Below are positions 1-6,530 of a stretch of DNA of 7,336 bases, piece by piece. This DNA is from JBKHBQ01 sp046542305 (GTDB taxonomy: Bacteria > Bacteroidota > Bacteroidia > Bacteroidales > 4484-276), in the NCBI GenBank assembly GCA_046542305.1, contig JBKHBQ010000196.1, forward strand, positions 1-7,336, written 5' to 3'. The position numbers and the translations under genes are program-made. Positions within the stretch are counted from its first letter, which is position 1; each line of letters opens with the position of its first letter. Below the pieces are notes generated by a model. The model worked only from the letters and a program-made list of their open reading frames with translations. It did not search any database and was not told the DNA's origin.

Positions 1-762
1 CCGTACGGCATCATTGAAAATGTGCGCGACTGGTACAATGCCGTTTTTCAGGTTTCGGCCGAAAGATACCTCGATGTAGATAAAGAGGATATTTCGGATG
101 AACTTGAATGCCTCGACCTGGGCCTGATGGTGGTGAAGGAAATGCGCTGCCTGGCAAAGATGGCTGAAGCACTGGATAAGCCGAAGCAAGCCAAACGCTG
201 GACAAAAAGAGCCGATTCACTCAGCGACCGCATTAATGAGCTGATGTGGGACGAGGAAACCGGCTTCTATTATCATGTGAACCGCGACGATCATTCCTGG
301 TTTTTTATGACCCGCGACCTGCGCCGCCAGGAGATCATCGGATTTTTGCCCATGTGGGCCGAAGCATGTCCGCCCGATCGTGCCGAAAAGCTGATCGAAA
401 CCCTCACCAACCCTGATAAATTCTGGAGGAAATACGGCGTTCCCACCCTTGCAGCCGACGATGTCTGGTACACGCCATACGTAGATTATTGCTGCAAATG
501 GAACGGGCCGGTATGGCTGCTGTGGGATTACATGGTTTTCGACGGCCTGGTGAATTACGGCTACACCGACCTGGCGCTGGAACTTGCCGACAAAATGATG
601 CTCGCGGTTACCACGCAGCTATCGAAAAACCACAACTATTGGGAGTCGTACAGCCCGGACAATGAGGTGCTAAACTGCCCCTCAAATTACATCTGGGATG
701 CCATTATGGCCAAATTGCTGGTGCGGGTTGATACTTTGAGAAAAAACCTGGATCAGAAATAA
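1..762 (+). CDS. GH63/GH37-like (alpha/alpha)6-barrel glycosidase, C-terminal part (5' truncated by window)
   Basis: The reading frame is open from base 1, so the true start lies upstream; the GTG at 22 is internal, not a start. The 253 visible residues resemble the C-terminal catalytic toroid of clan GH-G type glycosidases (GH63 glucosidases, trehalases, MGH1-like domains). Recognisable parts are the helix pair with E..CLDLGLMVVKEMRCLA, a WDEETGFYYHV turn near fragment residues 83-94, a long segment with WYTPY and KWNGPVWLLWDYMVFDGL near 155-182 (the usual xGPVW substrate-site motif), and NYWESYSPD near 212-220, whose Glu (about residue 215) is at the place of the catalytic base in this clan. 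It probably hydrolyses an alpha-glucoside or related oligosaccharide, but substrate and location cannot be told because the N-terminus, any signal peptide and the catalytic acid are outside the window. The gene converges with crtY, with only two bases between the stops. Family-level call is fairly sure; exact GH number is not. Confidence 0.82.
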   Translation, partial: PYGIIENVRDWYNAVFQVSAERYLDVDKEDISDELECLDLGLMVVKEMRCLAKMAEALDKPKQAKRWTKRADSLSDRINELMWDEETGFYYHVNRDDHSWFFMTRDLRRQEIIGFLPMWAEACPPDRAEKLIETLTNPDKFWRKYGVPTLAADDVWYTPYVDYCCKWNGPVWLLWDYMVFDGLVNYGYTDLALELADKMMLAVTTQLSKNHNYWESYSPDNEVLNCPSNYIWDAIMAKLLVRVDTLRKNLDQK

Positions 763-764
763 AA

Positions 765-1915
765 TCACGAAAAGGATTTTACCGAAATGTCGATGGTGGA
801 TTTCAAAAAAGGCCCCGGCGGCAACGAGGAAATTATTTTTAAATCATTTGGCAATCCTCCTTTTTCATCAAGAAACCGGAAAACTGTTTTTATTGAATTG
901 TTTTTGAAGAGTTGCGAAAAAATCTTTTCACTCAAATCACCCCGATGCTTGAGAATATTCAGCAAGACCGAATCGAAAAACCTGTAGCGCGCGGGTGAAT
1001 TGGCACTGATGACGGGTGATTTTCCCGTTTCGAGTGCGCGGACGATCTCCTGAACATGCCGCTGAATGCGCATGAAGGTATATCCCGAAGAGGGTTTGGA
1101 GCTCCCGCCTGCCGAACCGGTCTGAATGATGTGCTTGCCTTTGGTAACGGGAAACACGTAATTGGTCATCGGGATGATGCCGAATTCGTCCTCAACAATT
1201 TCATAGCTTCCGATTTTCAATACTTCATCCACATATTTGCGGATAGCTTCATCGTACAACGGCCGGTCGAGCAATTCTTCCGAAAACAGCGTGTACTCCA
1301 CCAAAGCCCTGGTTTCAGAAGCACATAAAAAAACCGCATCAATCCCTGCTGTGGCGTTCTGAAATCAAACATGGTGAAAGCCGAAGGGTCGAAAGCTTTT
1401 TTTCCGGTTTCAATTACATAACCCTTAAAGTGTTGCTTCAGGTAAAGCTCCGAGCTCATTGCCTGCCTGATCTCCTCTTCATCGAAAATACTGCTGAACA
1501 CCCAGCCAGCTTCATATTCTCCGGATGAAGTTTTAACCACGGCACCAGATTCCCTGTCATCAAAGGCTTCGATCCTTTCATTTAAAAAATGAAAATTGGA
1601 ATATTTTTCAAGGTGGTTTTTAATGAAACCGTAAAAATCTATCCCGCGGATCACCCGATACCTGTAAGGAAAAAGATCGATCCTTGATTGATAGTACTTG
1701 CTGTAGAAATTAAGCTGGCTATACTTCAGGGTTGCCAGATGGTCGAAGGCTGTTTTTTCTTTGGTCCAGAATCCCCAGGTGCGGTCGTTGCGATTTTTCC
1801 GGTCTTTGTCGATGATCAGCACATGTCGGCTGCTCAGCTTCGAAAGCGACAGGTAGTAGGCCAGGCTCAGCCCTGCAGCGCCGCCACCGGCAATGATATA
1901 GTCGTATTTCTGCAT
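765..1915 (-). pseudogene. crtY: Lycopene beta-cyclase CrtY, frameshifted into two halves
   Basis: CrtY is an FAD/NAD(P)-binding enzyme that closes the ends of lycopene into beta rings to give beta-carotene. The first frame starts with ATG at 1915 and reads a Rossmann nucleotide-binding motif (IIAGGGAAGLSLAYYL, residues 7-22), the RTWGFW motif (45-50) and FRTPQQG (185-191), then RFFYVL up to about residue 199 (base 1319). After that the protein becomes nonsense (KPGLWWSTRC...) and stops at 1217. The homologous continuation is in another frame from about base 1316 to the TGA at 765: ETRALVEYTLFSEELL, GIIPMT, TGSAGGSSKPSSGYTF and RYRFFDSVLLNIL, all typical of the CrtY C-terminal half. The halves add up to about 385 residues, the normal family length, with roughly three residues (PFS-like) missing at the junction, so about 7 bases seem lost. 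The C-terminal half has no ATG start of its own. The gene lies 20 bases after the flavin reductase stop, so it is probably cotranscribed. It could also be intact in the cell if the break is a sequence error. Confidence 0.85.
1311..1333 (-). other. Frameshift junction in crtY with adjacent seven-T run (sense strand)
   Basis: In sense orientation the sequence reads CGG, seven T, then ATGTGCTTCTGAAACC. Frame 1 gives R-F-F-Y-V-L-L-K, and the downstream homologous frame gives S-E-T-R-A-L-V-E-Y. From memory of the family the expected text is FFYVLPFSE-, needing 12 bases between GTG (Val) and GAA (Glu), whereas only CTTCT (5 bases) is present. This fits a 7-base deletion, perhaps between short CTT-type repeats. 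Adding a single T to the run would also rejoin the frames, giving R-F-F-L-C-A-S-E-T-R, which loses the conserved Y-V. Seven T is a modest slippage site; no downstream stimulatory structure is obvious. Confidence 0.6.
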
Positions 1916-1935
1916 GATTATCTGTTACCGGCAGG

Positions 1936-2844
1936 TTATCCGGATTTCCCCGTGTCGATCATCAGCACTGCAAAAGCTTCCTTTATCCTGCCGTCGTCGA
2001 GCCATTTTTTTCCGAGCAACTGCAATTCCTGCTCCAACGTAATTGGATCGTCCTTCAAATTCTGCAACAGATTCTTTACCTCCGGATGCCTCATGATGTC
2101 CTGCACATGTTCGCTCGACGGGAAAGCATTCATATTGCCGAGCTGCCCCAGGTTATTTCCGGTGAGGCATTTGCTCAGCCTGATCTTTTCGGGAAGCCGG
2201 TCGATGCCGATCCCTGTGTCCAGCAAAGGTTTGGGTACTTCGAACAGGCTATCGCCAAAAGCTTTCACATAGTCATTTCCACCCATCCGTCCCACCAGCT
2301 TAATCTTCTGCTGATCGGGCAAATTGTTCTCACCGAGAATTTCCTCATGAACATGGATCATGTTGATCTCACACACCACCAGGTTGGCCGCACCGCCTTC
2401 CGTTCCGGTTTCGATTACCTCACGCACAGCACACTCAAACTGTACCGGCGATTCCTTCACGCGGAACGGGCGGATTGTTTCGGAGGGCAATGGCGTAAAT
2501 CCGGCTTTGATAAATTCGTTTACTCCCTTCGGATATTCGCAACTGGCGAGGCTTGCCTGATGCACCATTTCGTAATTCACTGTATTGATTACCACCTCCG
2601 GCACCTGGCGGATATTTTCGTAGGTATGTTTGGTGGTATTGTCCCTGCCCCGGCGCGAGGGCGAAAAGATCAGCGTGGTGGGATTTACCCCGAAAGCATT
2701 AAAAAAGCTGAATGGCGACAGGTTGGGATTGCCGTCTTTGTCTACCGTGCTGGCAAAGGCTATCGGACGTGGTGCCACCGAATGCAGAATAAATTTATGC
2801 AATTGTGGCAGGGCAAGTGATTTGGGATCGATTTGTCTGATCAT
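1936..2844 (-). CDS. Flavin reductase-like FMN-binding split-barrel protein with C-terminal extension
   Basis: This 302-residue protein starts with ATG at 2844 (MIRQIDPKSL). Residues about 15-200 show the flavin reductase/flavoredoxin split-barrel pattern: HSVAPRPIAFASTVDKDGN (21-39), NLSPFSFFNAFGVNPTTLIFS (41-61), an SPSRRGRDNTTKHTYENI segment (61-78) and VINTV (85-89). These segments normally hold FMN and phosphate. Relatives reduce flavin with NAD(P)H or act as FMN electron carriers or oxidoreductases; the substrate here is unknown. Residues about 205-302 form a mainly charged, probably helical extension that plain flavoredoxins of about 190-200 residues lack. It follows fahA by 38 bases and precedes crtY by 20 bases on the same strand, so it is probably in the same transcript as the tyrosine-degradation genes. 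A role in that pathway, for example in quinone or aromatic-intermediate reduction, is only inference from position. Confidence 0.85.
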   Translation of the reverse strand: MIRQIDPKSLALPQLHKFILHSVAPRPIAFASTVDKDGNPNLSPFSFFNAFGVNPTTLIFSPSRRGRDNTTKHTYENIRQVPEVVINTVNYEMVHQASLASCEYPKGVNEFIKAGFTPLPSETIRPFRVKESPVQFECAVREVIETGTEGGAANLVVCEINMIHVHEEILGENNLPDQQKIKLVGRMGGNDYVKAFGDSLFEVPKPLLDTGIGIDRLPEKIRLSKCLTGNNLGQLGNMNAFPSSEHVQDIMRHPEVKNLLQNLKDDPITLEQELQLLGKKWLDDGRIKEAFAVLMIDTGKSG

Positions 2845-2882
2845 CGTGCAGCGTCTTTCTTGTGTTCAGATTTCAAATTGGA

Positions 2883-4163
2883 TTATTGCAGGGCCGGCAG
2901 GATGGTGGTGATACATTCGCCGAAACCGATTTTTACACCGTCTTTTTCTGCCCTTCCTTTCATGATGATGGTATCATGGTCATGAATGAATTTGCGCTCG
3001 CTGCCATCAGGCATTTTCAGCGGCTTGCTGCCCCGCCAGCTCAGCTCGAGCATGGAACCGAATGATGTTGGGGTGGGCCCGCTGATGGTTCCCGAAGCAT
3101 ACATATCGCCCACTTTAATGTTGCAGCCTGTTACGGAGTGATGTGCCAGTTGCTGCAGGATATTCCAGTACAGGTATTTGCTGTTCGACCGGCAGATCCT
3201 GTGCGGCTTAAAGCTTTCGGTTTGCAAATACACATCCAGTTGAATGTCGTAATTGGCCGGACCATCGGATTTCAGATAGGACAATACTTCGGGTTCCTGC
3301 TCGGGTCCGTCAACCCTGAAGGGTTCCAGCGCATCCAGGGTAATGATCCAGGGCGAAATGACCGATCCAAAATTTTTGGACAGGAAGGGGCCCAGCGGCT
3401 GGTATTCCCATTTTTGAATGTCGCGGGCCGAAAGGTCATTGAAAAGCACCATCCCGAAAATATAATCTGCAGCCTCGCGGGTGCTGATGCGCTGCCCAAG
3501 CTTGGATTCGCGTCCGGTAACAAAAGCCATTTCCAGCTCGAAATCCACCAATTTGCTTGGACCGAATACCGGCGGTTCTTCATCGTTGGGTTTGGTTTGG
3601 CCCAATGGCCGGTGAATAGATGCTCCGGAAGAAACAATGGAAGACGCTCTTCCGTGATAACCCACGGGCAGATGCTTCCAGTTGGGCAACAGCGCGTTTT
3701 TCGGATCACGGAACATCTTACCTACATTTGTAGCATGTTCGATGCTGGAATAAAAATCCGTGTAATCGCCAACCTGGACCGGCATCAACACATCCACCTC
3801 ATTCACATTAAACAGCACATTGTGCTTGAAATCCTCCGTATTCCAGAATTCCTCGTTTTCATAGTCGAAAATGGCGGAAATTTTATTGCGTATGGCACGC
3901 CATGTGGGTTTGCCAAGGGCCATAAATTCGTTCAGGTACGGCTTGTAAAAAATTTCCCTGGTTTCGATGCCTTCATCCTTGAAATAGCCTTTTTCGGCAA
4001 TGGCCGACAAATCGATCACATGGTCGCCGATCCTGCTGCCTATCCGCGGATGCGTTCTGTTTTTGGGTTTAAACACGCCGAAGGGAATGTTCTGGATCGG
4101 AAAATCGCTGTCGTCGCTCACGTACAGCCAGGTTCTTATTTTTGGGTCGTTTGCTTTAATCAT
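2883..4163 (-). CDS. fahA: Fumarylacetoacetase (fumarylacetoacetate hydrolase)
   Basis: FahA (EC 3.7.1.2) hydrolyses fumarylacetoacetate to fumarate and acetoacetate, the last step of homogentisate-route tyrosine catabolism, in the cytoplasm. The 426-residue length is normal for the family. An N-terminal SH3-like domain opens with DFPIQNIPFGVF (20-31). The catalytic beta-roll carries the expected residues: D136 and H143 in DYTDFYSSIEHATNVG (metal ligand and catalytic His), E209 and E211 in DFELEMAF (metal), D243, R247 and Q250 in FNDLSARDIQKWEYQPLGPF, K263 in LSKNFGS, and E373 in GSMLELSW. The site therefore looks complete. The ATG at 4163 gives the usual MIKANDP start of Bacteroidota homologues. 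Upstream there is no good Shine-Dalgarno sequence, but a run of nine A lies 16-24 bases before the start, in line with A-rich leaders of this phylum. A stem-loop separates it from hppD, so it may be expressed by read-through or from its own unrecognised promoter. Confidence 0.96.
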   Translation of the reverse strand: MIKANDPKIRTWLYVSDDSDFPIQNIPFGVFKPKNRTHPRIGSRIGDHVIDLSAIAEKGYFKDEGIETREIFYKPYLNEFMALGKPTWRAIRNKISAIFDYENEEFWNTEDFKHNVLFNVNEVDVLMPVQVGDYTDFYSSIEHATNVGKMFRDPKNALLPNWKHLPVGYHGRASSIVSSGASIHRPLGQTKPNDEEPPVFGPSKLVDFELEMAFVTGRESKLGQRISTREAADYIFGMVLFNDLSARDIQKWEYQPLGPFLSKNFGSVISPWIITLDALEPFRVDGPEQEPEVLSYLKSDGPANYDIQLDVYLQTESFKPHRICRSNSKYLYWNILQQLAHHSVTGCNIKVGDMYASGTISGPTPTSFGSMLELSWRGSKPLKMPDGSERKFIHDHDTIIMKGRAEKDGVKIGFGECITTILPALQ

Positions 4164-4203
4164 ACCTGGTTAGTTTCATTTTTTTTTGATGATTTGGTAG
4201 AAA

Positions 4204-4228
4204 ACAGGCAGCCATATCGACTGCCTGT
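4204..4228 (-). terminator. Stem-loop after hppD, candidate intrinsic terminator or attenuator
   Basis: A perfect 8-bp inverted repeat (ACAGGCAG at 4204-4211, CTGCCTGT at 4221-4228) with a 9-base loop starts 12 bases after the hppD stop. On the minus strand the 3' arm runs into TTTTCTACC, a short and imperfect T tract, so termination may be partial. It sits inside a 77-base gap between hppD and fahA, the largest gap in the block. It could instead be an mRNA processing or stability element setting different levels of the two parts of the transcript. Confidence 0.55.
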
Positions 4229-4240
4229 GGTTTTCATATG

Positions 4241-5347
4241 TTACAAAGTTCCTCTTTTTTGTTGTTCGAGTTCGATGGATTCGAACAGGGCCTTGAAATT
4301 TCCCTTTCCAAATGAGCGTGCGCCTTTGCGCTGAATGATTTCGTAAAATACGGTGGGGCGGTCTTCCACGGGTTTGGTAAAGATCTGCAGGAGATAGCCT
4401 TCATCATCCCGGTCCACCAGAATGCCCAGGTCGTTCAATTGCCCGACTTCCTCGTCGATCTCCCCTACACGCCTAAGCAGCGTATCGTAGTAGGTATCGG
4501 GCACCCTGAGGAATTCCACGCCGCGATCGCGCAGTTTGTTCACCGTTTCGAGGATGTTGTCGGTAGCCATGGCCACGTGCTGCACACCGGCGCCGCCGTA
4601 AAAGTCGATATACTCCTCGATCTGCGATTTCTTTTTACCTTCGGCCGGTTCGTTGATGGGAAATTTGATGCGCTCGTTGCCGTTCGACATCACCTTGCTC
4701 ATCAGCGCAGTGTAGTCGGTGGAGATATCCTTATCATCAAAAGAAATAATTTGTTTAAAACCCATCACATCGGCATAAAATTTTACCCAGGTATTCATTT
4801 GGCCCCAGTCGACATTGCCAACCATATGATCCACATACTTCAGACCAACCGGTTGGGGGCGGTAATGGGGCTCCCATTTTTGATATCCGGGAAGAAACGG
4901 GCCGTTGTAGTTCTTCCGTTCAACAAAAATGTGTACGGTTTCGCCATAGGTATGAATGCCTGATGTTACCACTTCGCCAAAATCATCCTTTTCCACCTTT
5001 GGTTCAAAATAGGGCTTTGCCCCGCGTTTGGTGGTTTCCGCGAAAGATTTGCGGGCATCATCCACCCACAGGGCCACTACTTTCACACCGTCACCGTGCT
5101 TTCTGACATGCTCCGCAATTTCGCTGTCGGGCACGAGCGCAGTGGTAAGTACAAACCTGATCTTGTCCTGCTTCAGCACATACGATGCACGGTCTTTCAC
5201 GCCCGTTTCCAATCCGGCATAGGCCAGTGGCTGAAAGCCAAAGGCGGTCTGATAATAATGGGCTGCCTGCTTGGCATTGCCAACATAAAACTCAACATAA
5301 TCGGTCCCGTTGATAGGGAGAAAATCCTGTTCTGTATTTGCATTCAT
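4241..5347 (-). CDS. hppD: 4-hydroxyphenylpyruvate dioxygenase
   Basis: HPPD (EC 1.13.11.27) is a non-haem Fe(II) enzyme that turns 4-hydroxyphenylpyruvate plus O2 into homogentisate and CO2. The chosen start, ATG at 5347, gives a 368-residue protein beginning MNANTEQDFLPINGTDYVEF; the longer open frame to 5410 runs into the end of hmgA and is not family-like. There are two vicinal-oxygen-chelate domains, about residues 15-145 and 168-325. The iron ligands are all present in the C-terminal one: H174 (YVDHMVGNV), H257 (GVQHVAMAT) and E336 (FYEIIQR). The closing helix FGKGNFKALFESIE (346-359), which gates the active site, is also intact. The gap to hmgA is 22 bases and includes a run of ten A on the sense strand (5357-5366) followed by CCGAAAATA just before the ATG, an A-rich leader without Shine-Dalgarno sequence. 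It is almost certainly cotranscribed with hmgA. Confidence 0.97.
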   Translation of the reverse strand: MNANTEQDFLPINGTDYVEFYVGNAKQAAHYYQTAFGFQPLAYAGLETGVKDRASYVLKQDKIRFVLTTALVPDSEIAEHVRKHGDGVKVVALWVDDARKSFAETTKRGAKPYFEPKVEKDDFGEVVTSGIHTYGETVHIFVERKNYNGPFLPGYQKWEPHYRPQPVGLKYVDHMVGNVDWGQMNTWVKFYADVMGFKQIISFDDKDISTDYTALMSKVMSNGNERIKFPINEPAEGKKKSQIEEYIDFYGGAGVQHVAMATDNILETVNKLRDRGVEFLRVPDTYYDTLLRRVGEIDEEVGQLNDLGILVDRDDEGYLLQIFTKPVEDRPTVFYEIIQRKGARSFGKGNFKALFESIELEQQKRGTL

Positions 5348-5369
5348 TATTTTCGGTTTTTTTTTTGAT

Positions 5370-6530
5370 TTATTCTTCCACCCAGCTTTTGTGATAGGAT
5401 GGATCTTCAATTTTAAGGGCCTGCCTGGTGAGTTTCAGTGGCCTGAAAGTATCCACCATCACCGCAAGCTCACCGGTTTCTTTTTTGCCGATGCTTTTTT
5501 CGACGGTGCCGGGATGCGGCCCGTGCGGAATGCCTGTGGGATGAAGCGTGATCATTCCCTTTTCTACGTGTTTGCGGCTCATAAAATCGCCGTCCACATA
5601 ATACAACACCTCGTCCGAATCTACATTGCTGTGGTTGTAAGGCGCGGGAATGGATTCGGGATGGTAATCGTACATCCTGGGCACAAATGCACAAACTACA
5701 AACGTCGGAGTTTCGAAGGTTTGATGCACGGGCGGTGGTTGATGTACGCGGCCTGTGATGGGTTCGAAATCGTGTATTGAAAATGCGTAAGGAAAATGAT
5801 ACCCGTCCCACCCGATCAGGTCGAAGGGATGTGTTTGGTAATGGTATGGAAAAATTTTATCGTCGCGCTTGATCTTTACCAGGAAATCACCTTTTTCGTC
5901 GTGAGTTTCCAGATCGGAAGGCTTACGGATATCGCGTTCACAAAACGGTGAATGTTCGAGCAGTTGCCCGGCCTTATTCATATATCTTTTCGGAAAACGA
6001 AACGGCGTGAACGACTCCACAATGAACAGCCGGTTGTCTTCATCCTTAAAATCGATCTGATAGATCACGCCGCGGGGAATGATCAGGTGATCGCCATACC
6101 CGAAATCGATGTTTCCATACATGGTCCTGAGCCTGCCTTCACCCCGGTGAACAAAAATCAGCTCGTGCGCTCCGGAATTCTTAAAAAAGTAATCCTTCAT
6201 GGATTGGCGCGGTGCGGCCAGGCTGATGTAAACATCATTGTTCACCAGCATATAGGTACGGCTTTCCAGATAATCATCCGCAGGATCAATATCGAAACCT
6301 TTCAGGCTGCGATGCTGCATGTTTACGTCCACAGCTATTTCGGGAGCCATGGCGTATTCCTTGTCGATTGCGGTAACTGCCGTTGGCGGATGGGTATGAT
6401 AGACCAGCGAATAAGTATCGGAAAAACCCTCGGTGGAGACCAGTTGCTCGGCATAAAGACCACCGTCCGGTTTTCTGAACTGCGTGTGCCGCTTGTGCGG
6501 GATATTTCCAAGCTTGTGATAATGTGGCAT
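5370..6530 (-). CDS. hmgA: Homogentisate 1,2-dioxygenase, short form
   Basis: HmgA (EC 1.13.11.5) is an Fe(II) cupin-type enzyme that opens the homogentisate ring to maleylacetoacetate. The 386 residues begin MPHYHKLGNIPHKRHTQFR at the ATG at 6530. An N-terminal cupin half (about 40-175) contains ELIFVHRGEGRLRTMYGNID and YGDHLIIPRG. The C-terminal half carries PVHQTFETPTFVVCAFVPR (267-285), PYNHSNVDSDEVLYYV with the probable iron ligands H300 and E307, and LHPTGIPHGPHPG with H336. It is shorter than the human or Pseudomonas enzymes (about 430-445 residues), and the His-Glu spacing is one residue longer than the H335/E341 pair of human HGD. This fits a divergent clade that I associate with Bacteroidota and some other bacteria. 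It is the first gene of the block, with a candidate promoter about 30 bases upstream, and hppD follows 22 bases after its stop. Confidence 0.95.
   Translation of the reverse strand: MPHYHKLGNIPHKRHTQFRKPDGGLYAEQLVSTEGFSDTYSLVYHTHPPTAVTAIDKEYAMAPEIAVDVNMQHRSLKGFDIDPADDYLESRTYMLVNNDVYISLAAPRQSMKDYFFKNSGAHELIFVHRGEGRLRTMYGNIDFGYGDHLIIPRGVIYQIDFKDEDNRLFIVESFTPFRFPKRYMNKAGQLLEHSPFCERDIRKPSDLETHDEKGDFLVKIKRDDKIFPYHYQTHPFDLIGWDGYHFPYAFSIHDFEPITGRVHQPPPVHQTFETPTFVVCAFVPRMYDYHPESIPAPYNHSNVDSDEVLYYVDGDFMSRKHVEKGMITLHPTGIPHGPHPGTVEKSIGKKETGELAVMVDTFRPLKLTRQALKIEDPSYHKSWVEE

Noticed and set aside
787..1328. Two plus-strand open frames over the 3' half of crtY
   Set aside because: The minus strand here encodes conserved CrtY motifs (TGSAGGSSKPSSGYTF, RFFDSVLLNIL), so the plus-strand frames are shadows.
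1311..1333. Programmed -1 ribosomal frameshift at the T run
   Set aside because: The required shift is -1, but the base before the two TTT codons is G, so the heptamer is imperfect. No downstream pseudoknot or strong hairpin was apparent, and the rejoined product would lose conserved residues.
4156..4179. Seven-codon mini-ORF (MKLTRYD) whose stop overlaps the fahA start region
   Set aside because: Too short to tell from chance in an A-rich leader, and it has no tyrosine/phenylalanine codon cluster as in attenuator leader peptides.
3138..4334. 398-codon open frame on the plus strand, opposite fahA
   Set aside because: It is a shadow of fahA: no recognisable domain or translation signal, while the minus-strand frame has a full set of FahA active-site motifs.
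5348..5410. Extended hppD start with 21 extra residues
   Set aside because: The extension overlaps the end of hmgA, is Lys-rich because of the A tract, and is not family-like; the ATG at 5347 gives the normal N-terminus.
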